The notes: generated by a model not told the origin, from the sequence alone. A stretch of DNA of 64,000 bases from Chitinophagaceae bacterium (GCA_016721085.1 JADKJI010000010.1:142329-206328); one strand, 5' to 3'. Positions 1-8,940 are shown, counted from the stretch's first letter. Numbers and translations are program-made.

Positions 1-639
1 CTCAGAGCTGAGTATTTTTTAGAAAGACGTGAACTAGGTATCATAAATGTTGGTGGCAATGGTACTGTTACTGCGGATGGAAAGAAATTCGACTTGAAAA
101 AGCAGGATGCTTTGTATCTGGGTAAAGGAACAAAGGATGTGAGTTTTACATCGGCATCAAAAAAAGAGCCAGCCATTTTCTATCTTTTATCGGCACCAGC
201 GCATCATACCTATCCTTCTAAAGTATGTACAAAAGAAAAGGCGGCTCCTGTTCAATTAGGAAGCAGTGAAACCGCCAATCTTCGTACGGTTTATAAATAC
301 ATTCACCTCGATGGAATAAGAAGTTGCCAGTTGGTGATGGGATTAACGGTTTTAGCAGAAGGATCTGTTTGGAATTCCATACCTCCACATACGCATACAC
401 GAAGAATGGAAGTCTATTTCTATTTTGATCTAAAACCAGAGCACCGCATTTTCCATTTCATGGGACAACCACAGGAAACCCGCCATATTGTAATGGCTAA
501 TGAAGAAGCCGTGATTTCTCCTCCATGGAGCAGTCATTTCGGTTGTGGTACGAGCAACTATGGGTTTATTTGGGGAATGGCTGGTGAGAACCTGGTTTAT
601 ACTGATATGGATCCCGCCCCTGTGCCGACTTTGAAATAA
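1..639 (+). CDS. kduI: 5-keto-4-deoxyuronate isomerase (5' end outside window)
   Basis: The reading frame is open from base 1, so the true start lies upstream; 212 codons are visible against about 278 residues in E. coli KduI. The enzyme isomerises 5-keto-4-deoxyuronate (from unsaturated uronates) to 3-deoxy-D-glycero-2,5-hexodiulosonate in the cytoplasm. Family landmarks are clear: FLERRELGIINVGG near the visible start, PAHHTYP, the metal-binding HTHTRRMEVYFYF block (two His and a Glu) and the late SSHFGCGTSNYGFIWGMAGEN block carrying the last His ligand. It leads a same-strand run with kdgK and eda, which fits pectin, alginate or glycosaminoglycan degradation. No kduD is in the window; it may lie upstream. 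Confidence 0.95.
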   Translation, partial: LRAEYFLERRELGIINVGGNGTVTADGKKFDLKKQDALYLGKGTKDVSFTSASKKEPAIFYLLSAPAHHTYPSKVCTKEKAAPVQLGSSETANLRTVYKYIHLDGIRSCQLVMGLTVLAEGSVWNSIPPHTHTRRMEVYFYFDLKPEHRIFHFMGQPQETRHIVMANEEAVISPPWSSHFGCGTSNYGFIWGMAGENLVYTDMDPAPVPTLK

Positions 640-674
640 CACTACATATCATTTCAGAAGAAAAATAAAAACTC

Positions 675-1701
675 ATGTCTAAGAAAGTTGTTACACTCGG
701 TGAAATCATGCTTCGATTATCGACACCCGATTTTAAAAGGTTTGTACAAGCCGATTCATTTGATGTTACCTATGGTGGAGGTGAAGCCAACGTGGCTGCA
801 GCCTTATGTAATTATGGCCTCAATGGTACATTCGTTACTAAGATCCCTAACAATCCAATAGGACAGTCAGCCATCAACCACTTACGTCGTTATGGTGTAG
901 ACACACAGTTTATTGTTAGAGGTGGTGACCGCCTTGGTATATATTTTCTTAGAAACAGGTGCTTCTATGCGAGCATCACAAGTGATATATGACCGTGCGG
1001 GCGCTTCTATAGCGCAAGTGGAATTGAATGAATTCGACTTTGATAAGATATTTGAAGGAGCCAGTTGGTTTCATACCACAGGTATTACTCCAGCCTTAAG
1101 TGATAAAGCAGCAGCAGTTGCTGAAGCAGCATTGAAAGCGGCGCGTTCAAAAGGAATTACTACCAGCATCGACCTTAACTATCGCAAGAAATTATGGAGT
1201 AAGGAAAAGGCAAGGGAGGTGATGACCCGTCTTTGTCAGTACGTGGATGTTTGTATCGGAAATGAAGAAGATGCTGATACTTCACTCGGATTCAAAGCAA
1301 AAGATACTGATGTAACAAAGGGTGAATTGAATCTCGATGGTTTCAAAGATGTATTCCGCCAAATGAAAGAGAAATTCGGTTTCAAGTATATCGCTTCATC
1401 TTTACGAGAAAGTCATAGTGCCAGTGATAATGGATGGAGTGCCCTTGTGTATGATGGAACTGAATTTTATCATACTAAGGAATATGAAGTGAGAATAGTA
1501 GACCGTGTAGGAAGCGGTGATAGTTTTGCCAGCGGATTCATTTATGGATTGGTAACCGGAATGCCAATGGCAGAAGCGGCTGAATTCGGAGTAGCGGCTT
1601 CTGCATTAAAACACACTATTCCCGGCGATCTGAATCATGCAACGCTTTCGGAAGTTAAGGACCTGATGAAAGGTGATGGCAGCGGAAGGGTACAACGATA
1701 A
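675..1701 (+). CDS. kdgK: 2-keto-3-deoxygluconate kinase (PfkB family), one frameshift
   Basis: PfkB-family sugar kinase that phosphorylates 2-keto-3-deoxygluconate to KDPG. The first frame (675-992) carries the N-terminal GGGEANVAAAL motif. A second frame, overlapping from about 945, continues with LETGASMRASQVIYDRA and ends with the C-terminal PfkB signature DRVGSGDSFASGF, whose GSGD Asp is the catalytic base. The frames join at TTTTCTTAGAAACAGG, where one extra base breaks an otherwise continuous protein of about 341 residues, the normal family length. I read this as a sequencing indel; a true inactivating mutation cannot be excluded. It sits between kduI and eda, so 2-ketogluconate or fructose as substrate is unlikely. 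Confidence 0.9.
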
Positions 1702-1721
1702 GAACCAATAAAAAGATCATT

Positions 1722-2174
1722 ATGATTATTGATGTATTGAGTAATGCTTACAAATACTATAGCGTACATCCTTTATTCGAAAAGGCGTTTCAGTATATAG
1801 CAAAGACTGATTTGGAAAAGATAACCGAAGGGAAATTTGAAATAGATGGGGATACCCTAAGGGCAATCTATTCAAACAAGAAAGGAGTTACTGCAGAAGC
1901 TTCTGTATCAAAGTTTGAATGTCATAACCAGCATATAGATATCCAGGTTTGTATTCATGGCATAGAAACTATTGGATGGAAGCCAAGGGAAAAATGCATA
2001 AAAGAGAATGGTGGTTATAATCCGGATAAGGATGTTCAATTGTATCATGAAAATCCGGATATGTATTTTCAATTGACCAATAAACAATTTGTGATTTTCT
2101 TTCCTGAAGATGTACATGCTCCAATGATTGGAGATGACCTTATTCATAAACTGGTTATAAAAGTAAAAATCTAA
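1722..2174 (+). CDS. YhcH/YjgK/YiaL (DUF386) family cupin-like protein
   Basis: A 150-residue protein of the YhcH/YjgK/YiaL family, related to the beta subunit EbgC. The conserved metal-site region is visible: HIDIQVCIHGIETIGW in the middle and FFPEDVHAPM near the end. Members are small cytoplasmic beta-barrels often found in sugar-acid or sialic-acid operons, where an anomerase or isomerase role has been proposed. Here it lies 20 bases after kdgK and 2 bases before eda, so a role on an open or cyclic keto-deoxy-sugar intermediate is a reasonable inference. The exact substrate is unknown. Confidence 0.85.
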   Translation: MIIDVLSNAYKYYSVHPLFEKAFQYIAKTDLEKITEGKFEIDGDTLRAIYSNKKGVTAEASVSKFECHNQHIDIQVCIHGIETIGWKPREKCIKENGGYNPDKDVQLYHENPDMYFQLTNKQFVIFFPEDVHAPMIGDDLIHKLVIKVKI

Positions 2175-2176
2175 AT

Positions 2177-2836
2177 ATGAAATCAGCGCAGGTAAGCGAG
2201 GCGATTATTGCTCAGGGCATGTTGCCACTTTATTTCAATCCTGATGAAACCGTAAGTGTGGATGTATTGAAGGCTATCTACAAAGCCGGAGTTAAAGCGG
2301 TTGAATATACAAATCGTGGTGAAGCGGCATTGAGTAATTTCAGGAAGCTCGTTGCAGTAAGGAATGAACAGATGCCTGGCATTTTGTTAGGAGTTGGAAC
2401 TATCAAGAATATGCAGCAGGCGAAGGATTATCTGGAAGCCGGAGCAGATTTTTTGGTAAGTCCTGGTTTTGTACCTGATGTAGCCACTTATGCTGTTGCA
2501 AATGATATTTTTTATGCATCAGGTTGTATGACGCCAACTGAAATAATTGCAGCAGAGAATGCAGGAATTAAATTCATCAAGCTTTTCCCGGGTAATTTAT
2601 TGGGTCCTGAGTTTTTAAGCGGTATCAAAGAGATCTTCCCTAAGTTGTTATTCATGCCAACAGGTGGAGTTGATACTACGAGGGATAATATAGAAGGTTG
2701 GTTCAAGGCTGGTGTATGTGCGGTTGGAATGGGAAGTAAGCTGATAAGTAAGAAGCTGATGGAAACAAAGGATTATGCAGCTATCCAAAAAAGTACAGAG
2801 GAAGTGATAGCACTCATTCAATCAATAAAAAAATAG
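2177..2836 (+). CDS. eda: KDPG / 4-hydroxy-2-oxoglutarate aldolase
   Basis: Class I aldolase that cleaves 2-keto-3-deoxy-6-phosphogluconate into pyruvate and glyceraldehyde-3-phosphate. It is 219 residues, close to the family norm. The Schiff-base lysine is K135 in IKFIKLFPGN, and the catalytic glutamate is E43 in VEYTNRGEA. A phosphate-binding glycine stretch (MPTGGVDTTRDN) follows. The start is two bases after the DUF386 stop, so translation is probably coupled. It completes the KduI-(KduD)-KdgK-Eda route from unsaturated uronates to central metabolism. Confidence 0.95.
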   Translation: MKSAQVSEAIIAQGMLPLYFNPDETVSVDVLKAIYKAGVKAVEYTNRGEAALSNFRKLVAVRNEQMPGILLGVGTIKNMQQAKDYLEAGADFLVSPGFVPDVATYAVANDIFYASGCMTPTEIIAAENAGIKFIKLFPGNLLGPEFLSGIKEIFPKLLFMPTGGVDTTRDNIEGWFKAGVCAVGMGSKLISKKLMETKDYAAIQKSTEEVIALIQSIKK

Positions 2837-2842
2837 AATAGC

Positions 2843-4156
2843 ATGAACCAGGAAACGATAGGGAAATACCGGTGGACCATCTGCAGCCTGGTTTTCTTTG
2901 CTACAACCATCAATTATCTCGACCGTCAGGTGATATCGCTTGTGGTAGAAGATTATCTGACCCCCGAATTCAAATGGACTGAAACGGACTATGCGAATAT
3001 CACTGCAGCCTTTCAGTTCACCTATGCATTCGCTCTTTTCTTTGCTGGAAGAATCATTGATTATTTAGGAACAAGAATCGGCTATGCGCTTTCATTGATA
3101 CTTTGGAGTATATCAGCTATGGGACATGCGCTGATTCGTTCAACCACTGGATTCTTTATAGCCCGTGGTGCATTAGGAGCTACAGAATCGGGCAATTTCC
3201 CAGCTGCCATAAAAGTTGTAGCTGAATGGTTTCCACAGAAAGAAAGGGCCCTGGCAACGGGTCTATTCAATTCTGGCGCTAACATAGGAGCCATCATTGC
3301 TCCACTTATTGTTCCATTTATTGCAAAGGAATGGGGATGGCGTTCTGCCTTCTTTATTACCGGAGCTATTGGATTGATATGGTTGATATTCTGGTTTATT
3401 TATTATGAGGTTCCGCAAAGACAAAAAAGACTGAGTAAAGCGGAGCTGGATTATATAAATGCGGGTGATCAGATACAGGAAAAAATTGTTGAATCAGGTA
3501 AAGAGCCAAGGATTGGTTATGGACAGATGCTTGGGTTTCGTCAAACATGGGCATTTGTGTTAGGGAAATTTCTAACAGATGGGATATGGTGGTTCTATCT
3601 TTTCTGGTTACCCAAATTTCTGAAAGCAGAATATGGACTAACGAAAGATGATATTTCCTTCCCTATTGCTTTGGTATATATTATTGCTGCGGTGGGTAGC
3701 ATTTTTGGAGGATGGCTGCCAATGAATCTGATTAAAAAGGGTTGGCCTGTTTTCAAAGCCAGAAAGATATCCATGTTAATTTATGCTTGTTGTGCATTAC
3801 CGGTTGTTACCGCGCAATGGCTGGGCACATTCGATATGTGGTATGCTATTCTGATAATCGGATTCGCAGCCTCTGCACATGCTGCCTGGAGTGCTAATAT
3901 CTTCACTACGGTTTCAGATATGTTCCCTAAATCGGCTGTAGGTACAGTAACGGGTTTAGGTGGAATGGCAGGCGGTGTTGGGGGAATATTGATATCAAAA
4001 CTGGCAGGCTATCTTTTTGACTACTACAAAGAACTCGGTCATATTCAAACCGGTTATTTCATTGTCTTCATAGTTTGTGGTTTGGCTTACTTAACCGCCT
4101 GGAGTATCATGCATTGGCTGGTGCCAAAGATGAAGCCTATCGATTTCAATAAATAG
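2843..4156 (+). CDS. MFS hexuronate/sugar-acid transporter, ExuT-like (ACS family)
   Basis: A 437-residue inner-membrane permease with about 12 hydrophobic segments. It matches the anion:cation symporter branch of the major facilitator superfamily: TINYLDRQVISL in the first segment, ALGATESGNFPAAIKVVAEWFP and ERALATGLFNSGANIGAIIAP are characteristic of ExuT/GudP-like carriers. It begins six bases after eda and ends the uronate operon, so it most likely imports galacturonate, glucuronate or an unsaturated or keto-deoxy derivative. The exact substrate cannot be set from sequence. Confidence 0.88.
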   Translation: MNQETIGKYRWTICSLVFFATTINYLDRQVISLVVEDYLTPEFKWTETDYANITAAFQFTYAFALFFAGRIIDYLGTRIGYALSLILWSISAMGHALIRSTTGFFIARGALGATESGNFPAAIKVVAEWFPQKERALATGLFNSGANIGAIIAPLIVPFIAKEWGWRSAFFITGAIGLIWLIFWFIYYEVPQRQKRLSKAELDYINAGDQIQEKIVESGKEPRIGYGQMLGFRQTWAFVLGKFLTDGIWWFYLFWLPKFLKAEYGLTKDDISFPIALVYIIAAVGSIFGGWLPMNLIKKGWPVFKARKISMLIYACCALPVVTAQWLGTFDMWYAILIIGFAASAHAAWSANIFTTVSDMFPKSAVGTVTGLGGMAGGVGGILISKLAGYLFDYYKELGHIQTGYFIVFIVCGLAYLTAWSIMHWLVPKMKPIDFNK

Positions 4157-4163
4157 GATGCTA

Positions 4164-5045
4164 TTATTGATGAAACGTTTTTTCTCCGGCTGTTATCGAA
4201 ACAGATAATCTATTCTGTGCGGGTGGCAAAGGACAGGTAGCGAAATCTGTAAAGGCACAGGGTGGATTGAAAGCTTTATTGAAATCAAGGAAGGTTTTTC
4301 CGTTGGCATCAGGTTTCTTGATATACATAAATCTTCCTGCAGGATAGGTTTCATTTCCACTGGTAGCATCACCAAAAATTATAAAGAGCTCATCTCCTCC
4401 TTCATCAATCGCAGCTAATTTGTATGTTACCCCATTTATGGTAAACACCAGTTTTCCGGGGCTTGGTTGCGGTGCCGTTTGTCCTAATACATTTGTAATC
4501 TCTATTGTTTTCCCTAGTGATGCTTCAAGTGTTGCTGGTATGTTCCAGGTGATATCTGTAGGAAAGCGTTCAATGTTTTTGAATGATGTTACAGTATTGC
4601 TCTTGGTATCGCGGAAGCGGATACCGACTTTATCTTCCCTTTTTATTACGGAGAAAAGGAACTGTCCCATGCGTAAAGTTGGATTCTTTGTTGAATCGCT
4701 ATGAAAAATCACTTCATTTACTACAGGGGTATTCTGATTTTTAGTGACTAGTACACCTTTAGCAGATTTCCAAACCACTTCTTTTCCTTTGAGTATAAAA
4801 GTTCCAGCGTTCAGTGGCATATTAGGATGCGTAACAGCGATAGCTGCAACAGCATTGTTTCCGAAACTATTTTCACCGGGGTGCAACCAAAAAAGTCCGG
4901 CAAGATTCAACCAACCGTCTTCTGCTTTCAGGTCTTTATAACGCCCTTCCACCCATTTATTTATTTCAGCAGAATAGGCGTCGTTTGATTGTGCCATAGT
5001 GGTGAGGGTTATGAGGGAGAGAATCAGGGTGAGTGGATATTTCAT
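4164..5045 (-). CDS. DUF1684 family exported protein
   Basis: A 293-residue protein with a cleavable signal peptide (MKYPLTLILSLITLTTMAQ) followed by the DUF1684 landmarks: INKWVEGRYKDLKAEDGWLNLAGLFWL near the N-terminus, then a central FRDTKSNTVTSFKNIERFP and a late FNPPCAFTDFATCPLPP. The family is common in Bacteroidota and its biochemical role is unknown; the late Cys pair is conserved in the family. It converges on the uronate operon with only eight bases between stops and has no obvious partner gene. Export to the periplasm is inferred from the signal peptide. Confidence 0.85.
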   Translation of the reverse strand: MKYPLTLILSLITLTTMAQSNDAYSAEINKWVEGRYKDLKAEDGWLNLAGLFWLHPGENSFGNNAVAAIAVTHPNMPLNAGTFILKGKEVVWKSAKGVLVTKNQNTPVVNEVIFHSDSTKNPTLRMGQFLFSVIKREDKVGIRFRDTKSNTVTSFKNIERFPTDITWNIPATLEASLGKTIEITNVLGQTAPQPSPGKLVFTINGVTYKLAAIDEGGDELFIIFGDATSGNETYPAGRFMYIKKPDANGKTFLDFNKAFNPPCAFTDFATCPLPPAQNRLSVSITAGEKTFHQ

Positions 5046-5114
5046 GGGTGTAAAGATAATGAGAGTGGTAGGTTTTAAGTTGTGTGTTGTAAGTTTTGAA
5101 CCCGACTTTTTTTC

Positions 5115-5137
5115 ACCGCAGAGACGCGGAGACGCAG
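5115..5137. repeat. GC-rich repeat, family A (single arm)
   Basis: One 23-base arm, accgcagagacgcggagacg plus cag. The same arm occurs as a perfect inverted pair at 7495-7549 and as an imperfect pair at 44018-44077. It is intergenic each time. Confidence 0.7.
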
Positions 5138-5186
5138 TGAAATAATGTATTTGTATTCAATCTCAGCTAATCAAAAAAATCAAATT

Positions 5187-5319
5187 AATCCCAGTTTAAC
5201 AGCCGAACACATAGGTACATAGGAACATAGGCTTCGCGAATCTGGAGTTGTATAATTTGAGGATAACACCAGAAAAAATGGGAAAACCCTCAGGAGATGT
5301 CATCTCCCGAGATGACATA
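5187..5319. repeat. Mosaic intergenic repeat with palindrome, families B and C
   Basis: The 397-base gap between the DUF1684 and SWIB genes has no credible gene. It holds a block with the spaced tetramer theme cacataggtacataggaaca (about 5208-5230) that recurs near 42950, 46135 and 47190. It also holds a short palindrome, atgtcatct-cccg-agatgacat, at 5298-5319, which belongs to the family seen at 25736, 31035, 43058, 46057 and 49340. Confidence 0.65.
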
Positions 5320-5391
5320 AAAACCTTCATTCGGTTAAATGTATTTGTATTCAGCTGTTCATAAAATCGACAACTCATAAAAATCTCAGTC

Positions 5392-5422
5392 AAAAAAAAA
5401 CGGGCACCTACCGGTACCCGTT
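5392..5422 (-). terminator. Rho-independent terminator of the SWIB gene
   Basis: Read on the minus strand, just after the SWIB stop codon: a GC-rich hairpin with arms acgggtacc and ggtgcccgt is followed directly by a run of nine T. This is a canonical intrinsic terminator. Confidence 0.85.
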
Positions 5423-5442
5423 AACACATTTGATGTGCAAGC

Positions 5443-5808
5443 TTATTTCAGGTGCTTAGAAATCAGTTTAGCCATATCAAACATAGACACTTGTGCTTTA
5501 CCACCGAAAACTGGTTTCAGTTTAGCATCAGCATTGATGTTACGTTTGTTGACTTTATCCTGCAGCTTATTAGCTTTGATGTAAACCCAAAGTTTTTTAA
5601 CCACTTCAGTACGTGGAATTGCTTTACTTCCGATTACAGCTGCTAAGTCTGCGCTTGGAGTTAAAGGTTTCATGAATGCTGCAGATGGTTTGCGAGCTGA
5701 TTTTTTCTTAGCTGCTTTCTTTGGTGCTGCTTTTTTAGGAGCTGCTTTCTTTACTGCTTTTTTAGCTGCGGGCTTTTTAACCGCTTTCTTTGCTTTTTTT
5801 GTAGCCAT
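5443..5808 (-). CDS. SWIB/MDM2 domain protein with histone H1-like Lys/Ala tail
   Basis: A 121-residue protein in two parts. Residues 1-45 are almost purely Lys, Ala and Pro (repeated KKAAPKKAAPKKAAKKK), resembling eukaryotic H1 tails and bacterial histone-like tails. Residues about 46-121 form a SWIB/MDM2 fold (MKPLTPSADLAAVIGSKAIPRTEVVKKLWVYIK and the end SMFDMAKLISKHLK). A basic tail on a SWIB domain suggests nucleoid or DNA association, though no bacterial function is firmly established. It is monocistronic, with a strong terminator at its 3' end, which fits high expression. Confidence 0.9.
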   Translation of the reverse strand: MATKKAKKAVKKPAAKKAVKKAAPKKAAPKKAAKKKSARKPSAAFMKPLTPSADLAAVIGSKAIPRTEVVKKLWVYIKANKLQDKVNKRNINADAKLKPVFGGKAQVSMFDMAKLISKHLK

Positions 5809-5973
5809 GATGTTGTGAGTTTTTAGAAAATTAATGGGTGATCGGAATCATTTTACGTGATAAATATAGAGGTTTTTAATCATCCGCATAATAATAAAAT
5901 TTCCACCAATGTGCGTTTTCCCCAATGAAACCACATTTTTTAAGGTGTTTCACCTACCTGTTTTCCGAAGAGA

Positions 5974-6684
5974 ATGGGCATTATGCTGCCGAGTTGTACC
6001 TTCAACGCCACTAAAAAACAGGATAGGTTGTACATCGATATTCATACGCATAAAACACAAATTTCCCTCGGAAAAGGCATTAGAAGCCTATATTCTGGCT
6101 ATGAAGAAGTGGCAAAAACCGGCCATTATTCCATCGGTATTCATCCATGGTATATAGACGGTTTTCATTGGAGAAACCAATGGAATTCACTCGTAGAATG
6201 GAGTGGTAATGAACAAGTGCTGGCTATTGGGGAATGTGGATTAGATGCAGTTTGTGATACACCCTTCTCATTACAGGAAGAAGTGTTTGCCGAGCAGATA
6301 GATCTGGCTGAAAAACTACAAAAACCATTGGTGATTCATTGTGTACGTGCCTGGGAAGAAACCCTGATTCTCCTCGAAAAACAGACCTTGACGATTCCAA
6401 TAATTTTTCATGGCTTTAACAAAAAACTGCCCCTGGCAGAGCGTTTAACGGGGAAAGGTTACTATCTCTCTTTCGGAAAATGGCTGCAAAATCCTATTTC
6501 CTCCAATGTAATCAAAGCTATTCCGCGTTCGCAAATTCTCCTCGAAACAGATGATGCCGATATAACAATCGACTCAGTTTATGATGGGGCGGCTGCTTCT
6601 ATGGGTATTGATATAAATTCTCTTAGCTTGCAAATTCAAAAAAATTGTGCTGCTGTATTCGGTAGCAAACTTGTTGGTATATGA
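5974..6684 (+). CDS. TatD family metal-dependent hydrolase
   Basis: A 236-residue (or slightly shorter) TIM-barrel hydrolase of the TatD DNase family. Motifs in order: the HxH metal site YIDIHTH near residue 22, SIGIHPWY, the metal Glu in LAIGECGLDA, PLVIHC, FHGF, and the late LLETDDAD with the catalytic Asp. Many members are 3'-5' DNases or unknown phosphoesterases. ATG codons at 5974 and 5983 are both possible; the domain begins about 20 residues in. The stop overlaps the tcdA start by four bases (ATGA), so the two are translationally coupled. Confidence 0.88.
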   Translation: MGIMLPSCTFNATKKQDRLYIDIHTHKTQISLGKGIRSLYSGYEEVAKTGHYSIGIHPWYIDGFHWRNQWNSLVEWSGNEQVLAIGECGLDAVCDTPFSLQEEVFAEQIDLAEKLQKPLVIHCVRAWEETLILLEKQTLTIPIIFHGFNKKLPLAERLTGKGYYLSFGKWLQNPISSNVIKAIPRSQILLETDDADITIDSVYDGAAASMGIDINSLSLQIQKNCAAVFGSKLVGI

Positions 6685-7415
6685 CTACAGATTTTTCCTG
6701 GTTATCAAGAACCCAGTTACTCATTGGAGAAAAAGCATTGCATCAGCTGGCAAAAAGCCATGTGATGGTTGTTGGATTAGGGGGTGTTGGCTCCTTTGCC
6801 GCAGAGTTTATTGCCCGCAGCGGTATTGGTAAAATGACGATAATAGATGGTGATGTGGTAGATCCTACCAATAGAAACAGGCAACTGCCGGCATTGGCAA
6901 CAAACCATGGTCAATCAAAAGCCACCATTATGGCGGAACGATTGAAAGCCATTAATCCCGAAATAGAATTACAGGTAATCGGTGAATTTATTCAACCCGA
7001 TATGGTATGGGAAAAAGTAGCGACACGTCCCGATTATATCATCGATGCCATTGACAGCATTACCCCGAAAATCAATTTTATTAAGAATGCTTATGAAATG
7101 GGTATTCCTATTGTAAGCAGCATGGGAGCTGGTGCCAAACTCGATCCCACCCAATTGAAAGTGGTAGATATTTCCAAAACATGGAATTGCCCTTTTGCTC
7201 AGCAAGTGAGGAAAGAATTAAAAAAATATGGAATATACCAAGGGGTGAAAACCGTTTTTTCTCCTGAGCGCATAATCAAAGAAAGCCTGATGCTTACTGA
7301 TGGGAGGAATTATAAGAAGTCGGCTTATGGAACTATCTCGTACTTACCGGCGGTGTTTGGGGCGGTTGTGGCGTCGGTTGTAATCAGAGATCTAATGGAG
7401 GTACGAGAAGTTTAA
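6681..7415 (+). CDS. tcdA: tRNA threonylcarbamoyladenosine dehydratase
   Basis: A 244-residue ThiF/MoeB/E1-like enzyme that uses ATP to cyclise t6A37 in tRNA to ct6A. The nucleotide-binding loop GLGGVGS lies at residues 32-38, followed by IIDGDVVDPTNRNRQLPA, typical of the CsdL/TcdA branch, and by YIIDAIDSITPKI. The length is near the 268 residues of E. coli TcdA. The start overlaps the TatD stop; no sulfur-transfer partner (csdA, csdE) is adjacent. The ThiF/MoeB families are less likely because there is no C-terminal Zn-Cys pairs or rhodanese domain. Confidence 0.92.
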   Translation: MTTDFSWLSRTQLLIGEKALHQLAKSHVMVVGLGGVGSFAAEFIARSGIGKMTIIDGDVVDPTNRNRQLPALATNHGQSKATIMAERLKAINPEIELQVIGEFIQPDMVWEKVATRPDYIIDAIDSITPKINFIKNAYEMGIPIVSSMGAGAKLDPTQLKVVDISKTWNCPFAQQVRKELKKYGIYQGVKTVFSPERIIKESLMLTDGRNYKKSAYGTISYLPAVFGAVVASVVIRDLMEVREV

Positions 7416-7494
7416 GGGTTTATGTGTTTAAGGTTTAAGGTTCTTTAGTGTAGCGGAATAACTAATTAAAGAGAGTTTGAATAGTTGATTTTTT

Positions 7495-7549
7495 ACCGCA
7501 GAGACGCGGAGACGCAGAGTCAATCCCTGCGTCTCCGCGTCTCTGCGGT
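7495..7549. repeat. Perfect 23-bp inverted repeat, family A
   Basis: Arms 7495-7517 and 7527-7549 are exact reverse complements separated by nine bases. The arm sequence is the same as the one at 5115. It sits between the convergent tcdA and tolC-like genes and could act as a bidirectional hairpin, but there is no T-run and the element recurs elsewhere, so it is called a dispersed repeat. Confidence 0.85.
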
Positions 7550-7601
7550 TATTGTATTTGTATTCAGCATTAGGCCTTAAGCCTTAAGCATTCAGCTTTT
7601 C

Positions 7602-8924
7602 TCACCATTTCAACCCACTCGCATTCCTAAACCTCAACACTTCCAAAAGCTGCCGATACTTCACTTCGTTATAACTGGCTCTGGCTTGTTGCAATTCCAA
7701 TTCTGCGGTGTTTACATCATTGCTCAACCCTACCCCTTCCTTGAAACGTTCCTGGTAGATACTTACGTTCTCTTCGTATAATAATAGGTTCTTTTCAAGA
7801 CTTCTCTTTTTAGATTGAAGGGCTAACCAGTTTTCTCTCGCTCGAAGAGCTTCCTGAGAATAATTTAACTCCTGGTCCTTTGCATCTGCTTCCAGTTTCT
7901 TGATTTGTTCATCATATTTGCGCAAACGCGATTGCCTGTTTTCTCCATTGAATATATTCCACTTGGCATTCAGGGCTATATTGCTCACTCCAAACCACGC
8001 ACTTCCATTAAAGGGATCAATGTTATTCGTAAACTGGTTAGCGCCAAGAAACCCGCTTAATTCGATTATAGGAAGATTCTTCTTCCTCTCTGCCAGTTGT
8101 GCTTGCTTATAACTTTCCTGCTGGGCCTTTAATTTTCCGAAGAGAGGAATGGTACTTGTTGCGGATTCCGTTTGTTCTGTTATTAGCAAACTATCAGGAA
8201 CTGGCGCTAATACCAACGAAGAATAGCTTTTGTCTGCAGCAGCACCCATCAAATATGAGAGATAAGCTTTTTGTTCATTGATCTGGAACTGGTAATCTTC
8301 ATATGCCTGTACTGAATTATTATGGTTTAGTACTGCCTTGTTCCAATCTGAACGTAACAATTTCCCTTCCTTAAATCTGGCATCCTGCAATTGAAAACTG
8401 TTATAGGTTCTGGCGGTATCAGTTGAAGCTGTTTTCTGCTGGTCCTGTAATAATAGTATTCCGAGATAAGTTTTTGCCACCTCATAAGTCAATTCATATT
8501 CGAGCTGCTGCTTATCGAGTTGCGATACTTTTTGTTTGAAACTGTTTTCTAATTGTGATGCCTTGAAAGAGAAATCATGAACCAACTGTGTTACTTTAAG
8601 TCCGGCCGACTGTTGCCAGCGGGTACCAAAAGCAAGATTGGCCACCTTATCGGTAGCAGGAATTGCAAACTGTCCAACAGGAACGATAGAAGTAGCCAGC
8701 ACCGGATTGAACTGATAGGCATATTCAAGACTCGCTTTTGGACGGTATCTAGCCTTGAGGTCGGTACCATCAAGACTATCTAGTATATAAGCACTTCTTG
8801 CTGCCAGAATACTATTCTTATTCTGTATGGCAGAACGTATGGCTGTTTCGAGGGAAATTTCCTTTTGGGAAAAGGACCCAATGGTTATTACTAATGCTGT
8901 GATTAGAAGTGAGATTCGTTTCAT
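7602..8924 (-). CDS. TolC-family outer-membrane efflux protein
   Basis: A 440-residue protein with a signal peptide (MKRISLLITALVITIGSFSQ) and long amphipathic helices typical of OEP/TolC repeats. Examples are ETAIRSAIQNKNSILAARSA near the N-terminus and YQERFKEGVGLSNDVNTAEL followed by LELQQARASYNEVKYRQLL near the C-terminus. It forms the outer-membrane channel of an export system. It starts 16 bases after the permease stop and is the last gene of a four-gene exporter operon with the ATPase, fusion protein and permease upstream. Confidence 0.9.
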   Translation of the reverse strand: MKRISLLITALVITIGSFSQKEISLETAIRSAIQNKNSILAARSAYILDSLDGTDLKARYRPKASLEYAYQFNPVLATSIVPVGQFAIPATDKVANLAFGTRWQQSAGLKVTQLVHDFSFKASQLENSFKQKVSQLDKQQLEYELTYEVAKTYLGILLLQDQQKTASTDTARTYNSFQLQDARFKEGKLLRSDWNKAVLNHNNSVQAYEDYQFQINEQKAYLSYLMGAAADKSYSSLVLAPVPDSLLITEQTESATSTIPLFGKLKAQQESYKQAQLAERKKNLPIIELSGFLGANQFTNNIDPFNGSAWFGVSNIALNAKWNIFNGENRQSRLRKYDEQIKKLEADAKDQELNYSQEALRARENWLALQSKKRSLEKNLLLYEENVSIYQERFKEGVGLSNDVNTAELELQQARASYNEVKYRQLLEVLRFRNASGLKW

Positions 8925-8940
8925 ACTAACAATTCATTTA

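Noticed and set aside
675..1701. Frameshifts such as the kdgK one considered as programmed ribosomal frameshifting
   Set aside because: There are many similar breaks in unrelated genes, many at homopolymers and without a common slippery site or downstream pseudoknot. Sequencing indels explain them better.
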